Shown here one piece after another: positions 13,170 to 24,891 of a stretch of 64,000 nucleotides of DNA. The translations under genes and the position numbers were made by a program. The notes below the pieces were generated by a model. That model was not told the DNA's origin. It did no database searches and saw only the letters and a list, made by a program, of their open reading frames with translations. Within the stretch, counting starts at the first letter, position 1. The number at the start of each line of letters is the position of its first letter. Source of the DNA: Acheta domesticus (lineage: Eukaryota > Arthropoda > Insecta > Orthoptera > Gryllidae); the NCBI GenBank assembly GCA_031308135.1, contig JAHLJT010009436.1, positions 220,301,286 through 220,365,285 of the forward strand, read 5' to 3'.

Positions 13170-13560
13170 AAACTCTTCTTCTTAGCAAGCGCCCTCCACC
13201 CTTTCGCCACATTCTCACGCCTTCCCCGCGGGCACCGCTCTCAGTCGACAATGCCGCCTGCTCCCAAGCGCCCCGCTCCCGCTTCCACTCCCGCGCACTC
13301 CCACTCACACGCGCTCTCGCTCCCGTTCCCGCGCGCTCCCGCTCCCGCATGCTCTTGCTCCCGCTCGCTCCCGCGCGCTCTCGCTCCCGCATGCTCTTGC
13401 TCCCGCTCGCTCCCGCGCGCTCTCGCTCCCGCATGCTCTTGCTCCCGCTCGCTCCCGCGCGCTCTCGCTCCCGCATGCTCTTGCTCCCGCTCGCTCCCGC
13501 GCGCTCTCGCTCCTGGTACTAGTCCCGGTTCCAGTTCCAATCCCAATCCCCGACCCGACT
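13170..13560. other. Pyrimidine-biased GC island containing a minisatellite
   Basis: Plus strand rich in GCTCCC and CGCTCC hexamers. The repeat core is listed separately. The S/R-rich frames on both strands are by-products of the repeat. Confidence 0.6.
13330..13515 (+). repeat. 42-bp minisatellite, about 4.4 copies
   Basis: GCATGCTCTTGCTCCC recurs at 13347, 13389, 13431 and 13473, an exact 42-bp spacing. The rest of each unit is GCTCGCTCCCGCGCGCTC-type sequence, itself built from GCTCCC hexamers. The copies are nearly identical. 42 is a multiple of three, so frames stay open throughout. Confidence 0.93.
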
Positions 13561-13689
13561 ACGGCTACCAGCCCAGCTCCCCTCCCACTCCTTTCCCTCC
13601 CCACAGACATCAGATCCTAACTCGTTCCGGCACCTGTGCAACGGAAAAGCGGCGACCAAACTTGCTTAAGTGGGGACAGCGACGATGGC

Positions 13690-13890
13690 TGCGGCAGTGT
13701 AGAAAGCGGGGATGGAGGCATGAGTTAAAGAGGGTGGAAGCGGTCATGGGGTTGGTGGAAGTGACAGCGCGGGAGGGATGGTAGTGCCGGCGGTGGAAGT
13801 GACGTTGCAATGGAGATGACAGCGGTCGAAGGAAATGTTGGTGGTGGCGGTGGCGAAGGCGACGGAGATAAAGACTGCGACATCGGTTGA
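13690..13890. repeat. Degenerate GGTGGAAGTGACAGCG-type low-complexity tract
   Basis: Imperfect repeats of GTGGAAGTGAC and GGTGGCGGTGGCGAAGGCG on the plus strand. Open frames here are composition-driven. Confidence 0.5.
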
Positions 13891-14911
13891 GGGCAATGGC
13901 AGCGTGTGCCGGGTTGCAGCATGGTACTTACACATGTTACTTACACATTCCGTACACAAGATATACCGTACTTACACCTACCGTACCTAATTCAAGCAAA
14001 TACCTGAGAATAATAAGGAGCTTCCACTACAGTTTACTTTCTTTAGATACTCAACAGATCATAAACAAAGGTTACTTTGATTTATTATCATGTCATATAA
14101 TTTTTGTGTCAGTGAGACTCGAGCTGGAAATTTGTATCATTCTGTCATATCAACGTGCCAATTTGGCACGTTATGGGTTTCGCCATTACATTTCTCGACT
14201 TCATTTTGCAACCGTTCCCAGATCCCTTGACTAATCCACGAAGGTTCGTTCCAGTAAATAAATACACTTAAATTTAGGCAACATCAATCATGGATGCCTG
14301 TGGAGGATCTGACGAATCCAAAGCCACCCACTACTACCTTTGTATCAGAAGCAGCGCAATAAGCTCCGCAGAATGAATGCTCTTTAGAACTTTTTAAAAA
14401 TTTGTTAAATAGCCAAATATCGCTCCATATGTCATTATTAACAGTATTTTATATTCACCGCTAATCAATGAAGTAAAATTCGTCACATGAATATCATCAA
14501 TTTTCATATTTGCCCTTTGAGTGCGACCAATCTGGACATTAAAATTCATAAATCAACTTTAAGAAGACGTGTTATGATTGACTGTTGTCCGTGTTCTTCG
14601 TGCCGTGTCAGTGCTAAATTATTTACTTCGACGAGAATTGAGAATCTGCATCACAAATACGAAAAAATCAGATCTGATATCTAGATAACTGTTGGATGGA
14701 TTCGAATAATACAATTGTCGTTTAATACAAGCTGAACATTCAACTGTTCTTGTCATTTTAACCTAATGACCACCTTAAAAATTATTTACACATTAAGATG
14801 TGAAAAAACGTGTTGCGTAAAAAATTAGTAGGCAATCCTACGTATCCTCTCCGATGACAACGTGAATCTTTACAGCCATTCCATTTCCATTCACGAGGAG
14901 AGTGCACAATA

Positions 14912-15466
14912 CATTGTTAACATTCATTGATAAAACCGGGAGAGATGGCTCAGTGCATCAACCTGATGTCCCTCTGACCAGGAGGTCCTAGGTTCCACTC
15001 CCAGCGGCGGCAGGATTTTTGACACTTGCTTGTCAGCTAGGTCGAATTCAATCGCTGGAGGAGAATTCTAGCGGCCGGCTGCTCTGATCGGTAGTTTTCC
15101 GTGGTTTCTCCGATCAACACCAGGCGAATGCCGGAGCAGTACCCTAACAAACGGGCCACGGACCGCGCGCGATCTTTCCTTCCTCTTCCTTTTCCTATCC
15201 TCTCCTCTTACACACACACTTACACTAACATGCAGTACACTACCACACATGCCGGGAGACCTGACGGGAGCTTACAGCTTGTCCCGCCTGGAGCGGTGCC
15301 CCGCTGGTGGAAGATACTTGGTTGAGGGAAAACCCCGCTAGTCGACGGTAGGTCGAGTTCATCGCCACCTCCCGAGGAAAAACACGCACTACACTGACGG
15401 GACTAATGACCAAAGTAGTTGACGCGCCCGGAAACACGAATCAATCAATCAATCATTGCTAACCTT
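14912..15466. repeat. Imperfect 13-bp target-site duplication around SINE
   Basis: CATTGTTAACATT at 14912-14924 and CATTGCTAACCTT at 15454-15466 flank the SINE, with two mismatches. This fits target-primed insertion of the element between them. Confidence 0.6.
14925..15453 (+). mobile_element. tRNA-derived SINE, apparently full length (529 bp)
   Basis: The 5' tRNA-like head has an A-box-like TGGCTCAGTGC near 14947 and a B-box-like GGTTCCACTCC near 14992, the internal RNA polymerase III promoter pair. A central core follows (CCGTGGTTTCTCCG, then ACCAGGCGAATGCCGGAGC and GGGCCACGG), a domain arrangement I associate with insect SINEs. Then comes a family-specific 3' part and an ACGAATCAATCAATCAATCA tail. 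Related fragments occur at about 30126, 47868 and 51664. It codes for nothing and would depend on a partner LINE for movement. Confidence 0.8.
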
Positions 15467-17110
15467 GTTAACAATAATGTTATTTAATAAATAATGTTAA
15501 CCTTCACGGAGAATGGAAGAAATTTGTAATTAAATACTCCATGAGATTAGTAATATATCGGGAACTACTTGTGACTGAAAAAATGGCAGTTTAATTTGTA
15601 TATATTTGTAAATATCACAAGTGAAAAAACTGAAAATCCGCCCAATAAGTAACTGGAAATCCAATGAAGTCTAAATTTATTTCCTTGAGTGTGTTGACGT
15701 AAAGAGAGATAACAGGATGGCAAATGCTCGTCGATATCAAACCGAGCATGAATCTGGCGGGTAACTACGTAAAAGAATGCATTCACCCCTTTTTTTCTAC
15801 TGTGCCATCACAGCAAATCTTATGGGCGCACTGCAGTGAACCAGGAGGGAATTCACCACTTTATTGAAAATATAGTTCTATGAATTAAGGTGTCAACTGG
15901 TGGCTCATAATATATTCTTTCCTGAGCCGCAGCTACCCTTGTGTAAACCAACGAAAATGAATTATTCGCCAATACGAAGGTTGTGTACAGTTATCTCGTA
16001 ATCTTGATAAATTAGCTGAAAGCAAATCTCCTGCAAAATACCTGTGTAATCCACTAAGATGTAATATCTAGTAAACTTATAACCATCATCCTGTTTGTTC
16101 ATCATTAATGAATGATTATTATATCTACTGTTATAGTTAATTATGATTTTCGAATAGAACACGAATTATTTGTCAATTAGTTTTCAAATACTTTAAATTC
16201 TATACCTTAAAAAAATTATACCTAACCTACGAAAGGTACACATGTTATTTGCCAGAAGATTCTTGGATGAAAAGAAAGAACACAACTTAAGCTCAACATA
16301 AAACTGTGCTTACGTTGAACTGAAATATTTGCACGAATCGTCAATTTTCTTGAACGGACGTTAGTGTAAGGTTTTGCGTGCGTAGTCCGATGCTGCGAGA
16401 GCAGCTGTGAGAACAACGAGGATTTTCTGAGGGCGCGGAATGCTCGTGAATCCTAACGACACCGCATCGGACATCGCGCCAGTGCGATCTGTCGACCAAC
16501 TCGCCAACCACTGACAGCTGAGACACCTCTGCGACGTCTGGTATCGCAGTGAGGGGTGTCGGCGGATATACCACTCGCCCCATACGCTGCTGCCTCCTAC
16601 TTTGAAAGTACGTCAATATGTGCGTGAATTGAATGTTCCAAAGTTGTTGTTTTTTTGTTGTTATTCTTGTTTTGGTTCTTTTTTTATTTAGGAAATGTAA
16701 CAAGATAGTAGCTTAAATTTATCACTTTATTCGATGTCAGATCAATAACCATATTTTTAATTTTTTCACGAACTTCAAACGAGAATTCACATAGTAACAT
16801 TAAAATGTTTCGTGTGAAATGTTTCCCTAATGTTTGAGTTTCCATACAGAGACTTGAGAAAATATTGTTCGGCTGAGAAACCTTAATGCTATATATAACC
16901 CGATGTATGAGAGGTTGTACCAGCATAACACTAGAACATTCTGAGCGTTTCAACAAAATTTTCACGAATAATTTCGATCGGGTTGAGAAAAAAATAAGAT
17001 AAGGGGGAGGCGTAATTCGAAATGTTGACCCTAATTTATTTACAATTTGGTACACATTTTGAAGTTGGTGTATGCAACACTAGGTGCATTTATGTATTTT
17101 AAGAATTGAG
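15467..17110. other. Mostly AT-rich DNA, no gene seen
   Basis: No conserved frame or element end was recognised. A modest GC patch around 16430-16590 has no visible repeat structure. Confidence 0.5.
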
Positions 17111-17137
17111 TGCAGGCAGGGACTGTCTTGGGTGAGG

Positions 17138-17210
17138 TGGACGTGACGAGACGTGACGAGACGGGACGAGACGGGACGAGACGGGACGAGACGGGACGAG
17201 ACGGGGCGAG
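17138..17210 (+). repeat. Decamer array GACGAGACGG, about 7 copies
   Basis: A 10-bp unit (GACGAGACGG or GACGAGACGT) repeats about seven times, then grades into a G-rich pocket to about 17380 with GGTGGGGGTGGGGGG runs. Open frames on both strands follow from the repeat. Confidence 0.88.
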
Positions 17211-17616
17211 ATGGAGGGTGGTGGGGGTGGGGGGTGAGAAGGGAGAGAGTGCGGAAAGGAGCAATGGGGGTGGAGCTTGGAGAGAGTACCGGAGGACGGT
17301 CGGCCGGAGCCGGGGCGTGATGGGCAACGGCGCAACACGAAAACGTGCTGGAGCGGGGTGGTATGGCACGGCACTTGGCTGATTGTAAATAACATTACAT
17401 TCACTTTAACTATATAAATAAAAATCATTCCTGTTCCTGCCTAATAAATTATTGTGATAAATTAATATTCTGGCCACGCCAGTTTGGTTCAGCTTGAATA
17501 TAAAATAAAATATGAGAATACGTTATTTTTATTATTAAAATGTAATACGTTATTTTTTGTTACATTGATTAATTGTACTCTGTTTTACGAAACAATATAG
17601 GCCTATTTGTAAAATA

Positions 17617-18551
17617 CGAGGGATTTTTGTTACGACAGCCGTTCCGAAACTAATGCCTTCCATTTATTTGTATGACAACTAAAGTAAATTAAAAAAAAAA
17701 AACAAATTTAACACAATGTGTTAGAAATGTGTTTTGAACCCAACATTTTTTTTCAATATAGACCCCCTTTTTGATTAACAAGAGCCCGCATGCCATGCTG
17801 GTAAAAATCTGTACCAGCCGAGGTGACCCATACGGGGAATTCTTGCGGCGCCATTCCATAGATTGTCGTTTTCTTTCTGGCTCATAACAGTGACGTAATG
17901 TCTCGCCATCAGTGAGTATTCTATCCAGAAAATCGCCACCTTCAGCTTCGTATTGTTCCTCACAAACTTGTTGCAAAATTCGTTGTTGTCGATGTTCCTA
18001 AATGAGAGAAATCGGGACCCATCTAGCGCCAAATTCTCGGAACCCAATTTACTCAAATTTACCTCTACACCATTACAGCCAACGTTCAGCACCGTGCACA
18101 GTTCCCTTGTCGTGATACGCCCATTCGCGCGGATGAGCTGATCGAGGCGCTCCTTCATTGCGTGGTGTTGCAGCTGTGCGTGGGCGATCGCAACGTGGTT
18201 CGTCTTTCACATCGCTGTCACCATCGCTGATACGCACTACTCATCGTCGCCACACTGTCATGACTTCCACTGTAAGTTTCCTGTAAAAGTTCCGCAAGCG
18301 ACTGTGGATGTCAGTAAGTGCGATTTCCTCCGAAGTTAGAAATTCAGGCACACGTCTCGGCCACTGACGCGTGTTCCAGCTGGACGCCATTTTAGTGTAC
18401 AGTCGCTGTGCTTCTATCTGACAAATAGAAACGAAATTATACGAACATTAACGGGGAGGATCAAATTCCACTATGAGACCACTCACATTCGTTTTTGAGG
18501 TCACACGCCAACGTAAAAAAATGGGACGCATTACTTTCGGAACGACCCTCG
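17617..18551 (-). mobile_element. Internally deleted mariner-family element (935 bp)
   Basis: Both ends carry the inverted motif CGAGGG...CGTTCCGAAA(C/G)TAATGC: at 17617-17655 on the left, where an extra ATTTTTGTTACGACAGC-like stretch splits the motif, and at 18528-18551 on the right. TA flanks both ends (17615-17616 and 18552-18553), the duplication expected for Tc1/mariner. The minus strand holds transposase remains. Autonomous mariners are near 1.3 kb, so several hundred bases are missing. The copy is inactive. Confidence 0.85.
17689..18390 (-). pseudogene. Mariner transposase, frameshifted and internally deleted
   Basis: Read on the minus strand. A likely ATG at 18390 begins a region with an FLTSEEIALTDIH-like helix, then GDSDVKDEPR, then RITTRELCTVLNVG, together the helix-turn-helix N-terminal half of mariner transposases. 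Near 17850-17930 comes GDFLDRILTDGETLRHCYEP and then RKRQSMEWR, the region around the first catalytic aspartate, where families usually read TGDETW. A HAGSCLLIKKGVYIEKK-like piece then joins straight to the family's C-terminus, so the rest of the catalytic core is deleted. The parts lie in different frames with stops between them. The family call is firm; the protein is dead. Confidence 0.85.
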
Positions 18552-18869
18552 TACATAATTACTGCATCAATACATAATTGAAACCAGTCCGTGCTAGTTG
18601 TATGCGACTATATCTCAAAAGTGGTTGATTTGTTCTTGTCTGAATCGGGCACGAAGACGCCACTTATTTATTAATCATAATTCTTATTGTATATTCAACC
18701 TGACTTTCATTACATAGAATTCATTCGTAGTCAATTAAGGCATTTTCATACATTGTGTAATTCTCGTAACAAAGCTTCTAAAAAATCAGGGTTTCCGACT
18801 GGAGATCACACGACCTTTTCCGCCCCCTCCCGCAATTATTTCCCTGCAGTCCTCGCGATTCGCAGCAGG

Positions 18870-19180
18870 GAGTAATTCCTCTCTATAACGAGGCTAAGCC
18901 GCTCCCTGCGAAAGAGCGAAACACAGCGGGGCAACAATCTGATCCGCGCAAACAACAGCGATCCGTCCGCGCGTCCGCCCCTCTCGCTTTTCAATTCTCT
19001 CGGGCAAACATGCGAGCACCGCATGCGCCCGCCCCCCCCCCCGCCCAGGGCACCCTCTGGCGTTGACGGTGAGGGAGGGACAGGGGGCGTGCGATAAATC
19101 TGCCTGCCGGGAGGGATGGAGGTGGCGGTGGTGGAAGAGTGACAACTTCGGGAGATGGGGAGGGCCTTCTCGCAAGTGTT
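18870..19180. other. GC-rich pocket with a poly-C run
   Basis: CpG-rich block containing a run of about ten C residues near 19031-19041, flanked by GCCCG and GCCCAGGG, and purine-rich GGTGGCGGTGGTGG near 19120. No coding signal was recognised. The homopolymer length may be unreliable in assembly. Confidence 0.5.
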
Positions 19181-20130
19181 TAATTGAATACTTGTGCTCA
19201 AACGATACGAGTGGATTACGTGGTATGGAAGTTTTGTAGAAGCTGTTGTCGGAATGAATATGAGTCGTTGTAGCACGACGTGTGATAATGAGACACAGGT
19301 AAACTAAATTCTCTCATTATTTTTCAGATGCACTTAAAGGGGCATTGGGGATTTGATGCAGAGGGGTAGCGGTGGGCTCATTAATTTATGCAAAAAAAAG
19401 GAAATTTGATACATGCAGTTAATGTGTAATGCTTTTATTGCAGGAAGAAGATTCTAACTACAGCAATGTAAAAGAGCTGAAACACGTGCTTACATCCAGA
19501 CCTGAAAGTCATGGACATTGTAAATTTTCTATTTTATTTTCCGCAGACTTCGAAACTCACCGACCAGGGTTGTAGAGCGGTATCGATTCGGCAGTGCGTC
19601 GAATTCCTCAGGCTATTGAAAAAGAAGGCGGAGACGGAATGAAATTGGAAGAAGGAGATACAACAGGTGAGAAATCGACAATATTCCTAGCAAAAATGAA
19701 AACTTACGATATTTGCTGTGAAATCAGTGGCCACTGAAAGACACTGACTTCTTGGCAGAGGATACACAAGTGCGACAGTTGGGTTACATGAAGATGTTCA
19801 CATAATGAGTTAGATCAGGATTAAGGCATTGATATCAAAGATGTGGGAATAAAATGGATTGATGCTATAGTTTCAGAAGGATTTTCTAGGATGCAGAAAA
19901 TCTGATTCGAGCTCTAACGTAAAAAGAATAGACTGATGACTAAGAAAACAATATCTAAAAATTCTTGAAAACTTGCTAAAAACAGACCTTGAAAAAAACA
20001 TGATACATCAATATCAATGGGCGCAGATCGGGTAATGACAGAAGAGGCGAAAGCTCTGGAGAGCTTCGTGCAAATGTACTGCGAAAATAGTCGTGTTTCT
20101 ACCTGATTAGGGAAAAGGAGAGAAAACAGG
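19181..20130. other. Mostly unique DNA, only weak exon-like signals
   Basis: Pyrimidine-rich CAG acceptor-like sites at 19441 and 19546 and a CAGGTGAG donor-like site at 19667 frame short open stretches, but no recognisable protein is encoded. See the findings. Confidence 0.3.
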
Positions 20131-20175
20131 AACGGTGATTGAATTGAATTCAATTTGCCTTCATTTTAGGTGACG
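20131..20175 (-). mobile_element. Possible 3' tail of an (AATTC)n-ended retroelement
   Basis: On the minus strand this reads ACCTAAAATGAAGGCAAATT and then AATTCAATTCAAT. That is the same order as the 3' end of the element at about 56170-56455 (ACACGTAAAATAAGGCATC, then AATTCAATTCAATTC). Only the last few dozen bases are recognisable. Confidence 0.4.
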
Positions 20176-20799
20176 AATCGTAACATCAACCCTACTCTCC
20201 GCTAACAATGTAATTTGAAATTCTAATACGATGGAAATTGCCGAAGTATCCGAAATAAACGTTTATTTTCCTCTTTCAAAATACGGTATTTATGTTATGT
20301 AAATGTACTTTAGAGTATTCATCTATTTCCATTGTTTTTAAAAGCATATGAACGATCGTGTCTCATGCGAAAGATAGGGCAAACCTCACTTTGTAAATAA
20401 GTCAAAAAATTAAATGTGAGGTAAATGCGGCATTAGCGTATGGGTATAAAACAGAAGCTACGTATGAAAATATCGGCTTCACGGCGCTCACCAATACCTC
20501 TGGTTCCATAATTTCGACTGTTTCTTGCAATCAACGCTAGACTACATCATACGATTTTCATGAGTTACTTAAAAATCAAATTATGATTTGTAGGTCAATT
20601 TCAAGCTCAGTACAGCAACGTAGCTAGTTGTAACTCGTCACAAGGGAAACGAATTTCATACGCTCCATATTCCAATTCTACATGTACGAGAGTAATTGCT
20701 TTTGTCGGGAACGAACATGAACTCTCTTATCCGACAGCACGAACTGAAATGCAACGTAAGCGGAGTGTTTTCTCACCCAACACAAGTGTCGGGCGCAAA

Positions 20800-21345
20800 C
20801 GGACGAACACAGCAACACGGCGACGACAAATCTCGACGCCCGCCGCCGAGGGTGGCGAGTGTCAGGCCTGGGCGAAGCGCGTTGCGTTAACCAGACACGG
20901 CGACGCATCGGCTGCCGCTGGGGGCGGCGGCGGCGGCGGCCGCCCGGGACTCAAGTGCGCCTCTTCGTCACAGTTCGTAATTGACCCGTCACGCCGCGCG
21001 CCAACCCCGCCCCCTCCACCCCTCCCCGCCCCAGTCCCCGCCGGCGCCTCGCCGCGTCAGCAGCGGCTCAGCGAAATGCAAATGGTGCTGGCTGGCGGCG
21101 CGCACGGGCCACGGCCGCGGGAAAGGATGTGAGGGGCGAGGAGGGGGTAGACAGCGGGGAAATGAGCAGATACAGAAGGCTGTTGAGGGCCGCGCAGACG
21201 GGGAAAGGGCATGAGCCAGCCCGGGAGAAAATGTGTTTGGAGGGCTTCCGTTGCGGGCGAAACGCAGGCATTATGCAGGATTACGGGCGCGCAGAAGAGC
21301 CCCGAGGGGCGGGGTCAGCACACCGCGTTAACGAAAGTAGCCGCT
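20800..21345. other. GC-rich, CpG-rich island
   Basis: About 550 bp with dense CpG, including GGGGGCGGCGGCGGCGGCGG near 20920 and CCCCGCCCC-type boxes near 21005-21040. Overlapping frames on both strands match no domain. A promoter role is possible but unsupported. Confidence 0.55.
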
Positions 21346-21464
21346 TCGAGCCCGACCGCGAAAGTAAATAAGAAATGGGTAAATATAGCAATGAAATGAA
21401 ATTAGCACACTATTTGCACTGCATTAGTTGTCGTAATCAATTTTACGAAGCATCAAGTCAGTAG

Positions 21465-21684
21465 TGTCAAGGTCTTCTATTGCTGGCAGTGGCACGCGTC
21501 GTGGTAGCGTAGCATGCCACGAGCTTCTCTGCGCAACTAGCGTCAGGAAAGGAAACTATTAGTAACCCCGACGTTTTACCATGTGAATGGCGTTGTCTGC
21601 GGTGGGGGTAATGAACTGCGTGGAGGGGAGATTTCGTCGTGGCACACGTGCCACGGATTCCCGCTCATGGCATCGACCTTGACA
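21465..21684. mobile_element. MITE family A, copy 1 (220 bp)
   Basis: The ends are inverted copies of TGTCAAGGTC (left TGTCAAGGTCTTC, right reads TGTCAAGGTCGAT on the other strand). The interior has the palindromic GTGGCACACGTGCCACGG and an inverted CACGCGTCGTGG. A second copy with the same order of motifs lies at 28084-28305. There is no coding capacity. GCATCAAGT occurs on both sides (near 21451 and 21696) but does not abut the ends, so the target duplication is unresolved. Confidence 0.75.
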
Positions 21685-23345
21685 AAACTGCATCAAGTTA
21701 TCAATATGAAGCGTTCCCGGAATCTTCCCATTTTTTTGTACGACCCATGCCTATCTAAGTGAGAGTAGTATGGCTGAAAGCTAATATGTAAGGTTTTAAG
21801 GTCATTTTCTCCAGCGAGGCAGAGAGACCAATGATTTCCCGGAAGCTCCTTTCTAATTAACCTATTTCCAACTCAATTGGGAGCATAACCAACTTAGCGA
21901 CAAACCAATAATTCTCATACATCACATTTTTTGAAACAGAAAAGTTTTCTCTGTCTCTTTTGTGACTACATGTTACTTACTGTTTACTCCCTAAGCTTCA
22001 GATCAAAAGCAGAGAATATTTTGTAACCTCGCCTGAAAATAATTTCAATTCGTAGTTTGATTTGAAATACAACTGAAAGACAATTATCAGATTCGGAAAA
22101 AGATCATACTCTTTAATATTTTTTTCCACAACTATTACCAGTCTTCAAAAATCTCAGGTAAAAAATAGGCAATGCATTACGACAGCCCACGAGGATCAAA
22201 GGATTGGAGACGATATGAGGAACTGCATTACAAATTTAAATTTTGAAATTAAATCGTAAGAAATTATCATATCCAGTTTACATAACACCAGAAAGAAGTA
22301 GGAGTATGTTAATAATAAAAAAAACTTAACCATTCAACGTCAAGACTCTGTGGAAGAAGACTTAGATCGAGGAAATTGAGCGGCGAGGAAAAGCCATAGA
22401 CTTTCATTTTCCTTTGAATGATGACCGAAGAAGCAGAGGTCGAAACCACTGACAGAGCTTCAGTCACCCACGAGATTAGTGAAAAGCGCGACATCGTTCC
22501 CGTAACCGTTCATTTAGTCCTCTCCTTGGAATTCGTTGAAAAAGACCAAAAATGGATCGGACGCGCTCGCAGGGTGAAAGGGATTCGATAATGCGATTCC
22601 GTTTAGGGACCTTTTGAATAATGATCATCGAGCTCCTTTTTTCGTTCAACCTTTAGCAAATCTGCGTGTTCACATTCCGGGCATTATGGTAATTGGAGTC
22701 TTCAGAGAGAAACGGATTATGTCTTTTTTGTTCGTAACTTGCTATTAGGCGAGAATCATACGGCGGACATAAAAGAACTTCTACGAACTTTTTTGCAGAC
22801 AGAAAGCTTCCAAAATAAAAACAGCTATTCATTCATCATTGTCTTCGTCTAAACTCGACTTTGTAGATGCTTTATATCATGTTGCCCTTACTTAAAGCAG
22901 AAATAAAACCTTGTGTTTCCTTCTCTTCTTTCTTTGCAAATACACTTTTATTAAACCCTTTAAAGCTCCGTAAAAGATCGAAGGAAGAGATAAAAACGCA
23001 ACAGCGGAAACTCTGAGTAAAGTCTGATATTACGCACCGTATAAACTCCTAACTAATAGCAAACAAACTTTCTAAGTGAGTATATCAAGGGTAAAAACAA
23101 AACAAATTACCAGAACGGAAAGGAAGCCTTTTGAATTTTAGCCTCCATGCGACGGCTGTTCCATCGTCTACAGAGAATCACATCTTTTCTCAGGTTACCA
23201 CGCAATTCTGAGAAACATTGCACAAACCCACCCATAAAGGGAAATTCTCTTCGCATCCCCGCACAAATTTTCAAACGTAACTATACTTGGATTTATTCAA
23301 AATGTCCTTTCACAGATCAAATGTTTCAGTCATCCACTCAGGAGT
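21685..23345. other. AT-rich intergenic DNA, no gene seen
   Basis: No element ends, tandem repeats or conserved frames were recognised here. Confidence 0.5.
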
Positions 23346-23349
23346 TTAA

Positions 23350-24640
23350 CCCTTGAATGCATGATATGGGTCAATCTGACTCGAATCAGTTTTGACACAG
23401 ATATTTTGGATGGAATGTGTTTTCCAATGGTTGTGTCCGTTTAAGACATCTTTTATTTCGTCATTCAAAATCCGTAGAATGTCGTTTTACAACAATCTAC
23501 TAATTTGATCGGTGTCCATAAGTTGTTTTATATTGCTCTCCTCAGAATGCATGAGATGGGTCTGTAAGACCCATATATTTCTCAATGTGTTTGGATAGTT
23601 TTAGGTAGTGTTGGTGGTGGTTTGTTTTTACTGTATCGTCTTTGACGTTTATATATGTGATTTGCGACATTTAATTGTATTATTTTATCTTTGTTTTGTA
23701 ACATTCCATGTTCAAATTATTCACATTTTTTGTTTCGTATCATTGTACGCGAGACATCTATGTGGCATGTATTGCACTTCGTTTGCCGTTTTCTCTTGTA
23801 TAATTGTTGTTACACGTTACATTATGTGGGAACCTCTGCAACAAGAAAATATTTGTGAACTGTTACTTGATGACAATAGTGACGAAGACAATTCTTGTGA
23901 ATTCACTGTGAGCACCGAAGACAGTGACGGTTATGGAGTGAAGACAGACAGTGAAGTTCCGATAGTGATAGGGAAGAACACAGAAGTAATAATGACATTG
24001 CTCGTCAACAGGAGCAAATGTACTTTGTTTTTCAAATAACCGTGTTTCCAAAAAAGAAAAAGCCTGAAATTAATAATTTCTACCTTGCTACTAAAAGTGG
24101 CGTCGATACACTCGACAAACTAATGCGCATTTACAAAGTCAAGCTCCAAACAAGGAGTGGACTTTTGCCTTATTCATGAATACGGTAGATGTCGCTGCTG
24201 TAAATGCATACGTAATTTTCATCCACCAATCAAAACTCTTCGGAAGAACATACGAAGTGCCATAGCACTGCAGGGCCATAGCCATGAGATAGAAGAAAAA
24301 AAACAAAGTTAACCAACAATGTCCAACAAGAAGAGAAAAAGATGCAGTAAATGTTCCACAAAGAAAGATAGAAAATATTCGATTCTTTGCTTTGAATGTA
24401 AACGTTATGTACGTTCAGATCATTCAATACTCACTTATGTCCACTTTCATGAAAGTAAAATTTGACATCATAGGAATAATATATGTGAATCCTAAACTCA
24501 ATCAACAAATATTGTTTCTAATTGAATAACACTATAGTGTATTTATTATTCCTATTTCATTTCATAATGATTTTCAATTAAAAATATACAAGGTATGACG
24601 GACCGGGTCAAGTTGACCCATGTCATGCATTCATGAAAGT
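23350..24640 (+). mobile_element. Decayed, internally deleted piggyBac-family element
   Basis: The left end is TTAA (23346-23349) followed by CCCTTGAATGCATGATATGG. The right end reads TTGACCCATGTCATGCATTC at 24613-24632, the inverse of the left terminus, but the last few bases and the second TTAA are eroded. A subterminal copy of GAATGCATGAGATGGGTC lies near 23547. Inside are transposase fragments. At about 1.3 kb it is roughly half the size of a typical intact element. Confidence 0.82.
23824..24465 (+). pseudogene. piggyBac transposase remnant (N-terminus, late core, C-terminal finger)
   Basis: ATG at 23824 opens an acidic N-terminus (LLDDNSDEDNSC), as is usual for the family. Most of the catalytic domain is missing. 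Near 24060-24177 comes FYLATKSGVDTLDKLMRIYK, the conserved GVDTLD segment. Shifted into another frame near 24160-24230 is WTFALFMNTVDVAAVNAYVI, the next conserved block. From 24343 to 24462 a third frame gives CSKCSTKKDRKYSILCFECK and then RYVRSDHS, the cysteine-rich C-terminal finger, ending at TGA 24463-24465. Three frames and internal stops show it is dead. Confidence 0.85.
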
Positions 24641-24664
24641 AAAAATAGTCATGCATTCACTACT

Positions 24665-24725
24665 GTAGGTGTCATCCACTCTCGCGATTGGATGGCACCG
24701 TAAGAGCTGATTTTACGTCTACAGA
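24665..24725. mobile_element. Short relic of fold-back family B
   Basis: CTGTAGGTGTCATCCA on the left and GATTGGATGGCACCGT followed by AAGAGCTGATTTTACGTCTACAG on the right are inverted and match the GATTGGATG...AAGAGCTGATT order of the element at 50781-50957. Much of the arms is deleted. Confidence 0.4.
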
Positions 24726-24891
24726 TCCTATGTTTAAATCCCAGTATAGTCGGGGAGACTCCGAATAAAGCCTTTATGAACTACGATATTCCAATGCAGC
24801 AGATGTCGGTGACGAGAACGATGTCAGAGTTGCCACGCGGAATTCCATAGCATATTCGCGCTGACCAAGATATTTCTAGGAAGCCGTGACA

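Noticed and set aside
13137..13784. 215-codon plus-strand frame rich in S, R, A and P
   Set aside because: Most of it is the 42-bp minisatellite and its hexamer flanks; no domain.
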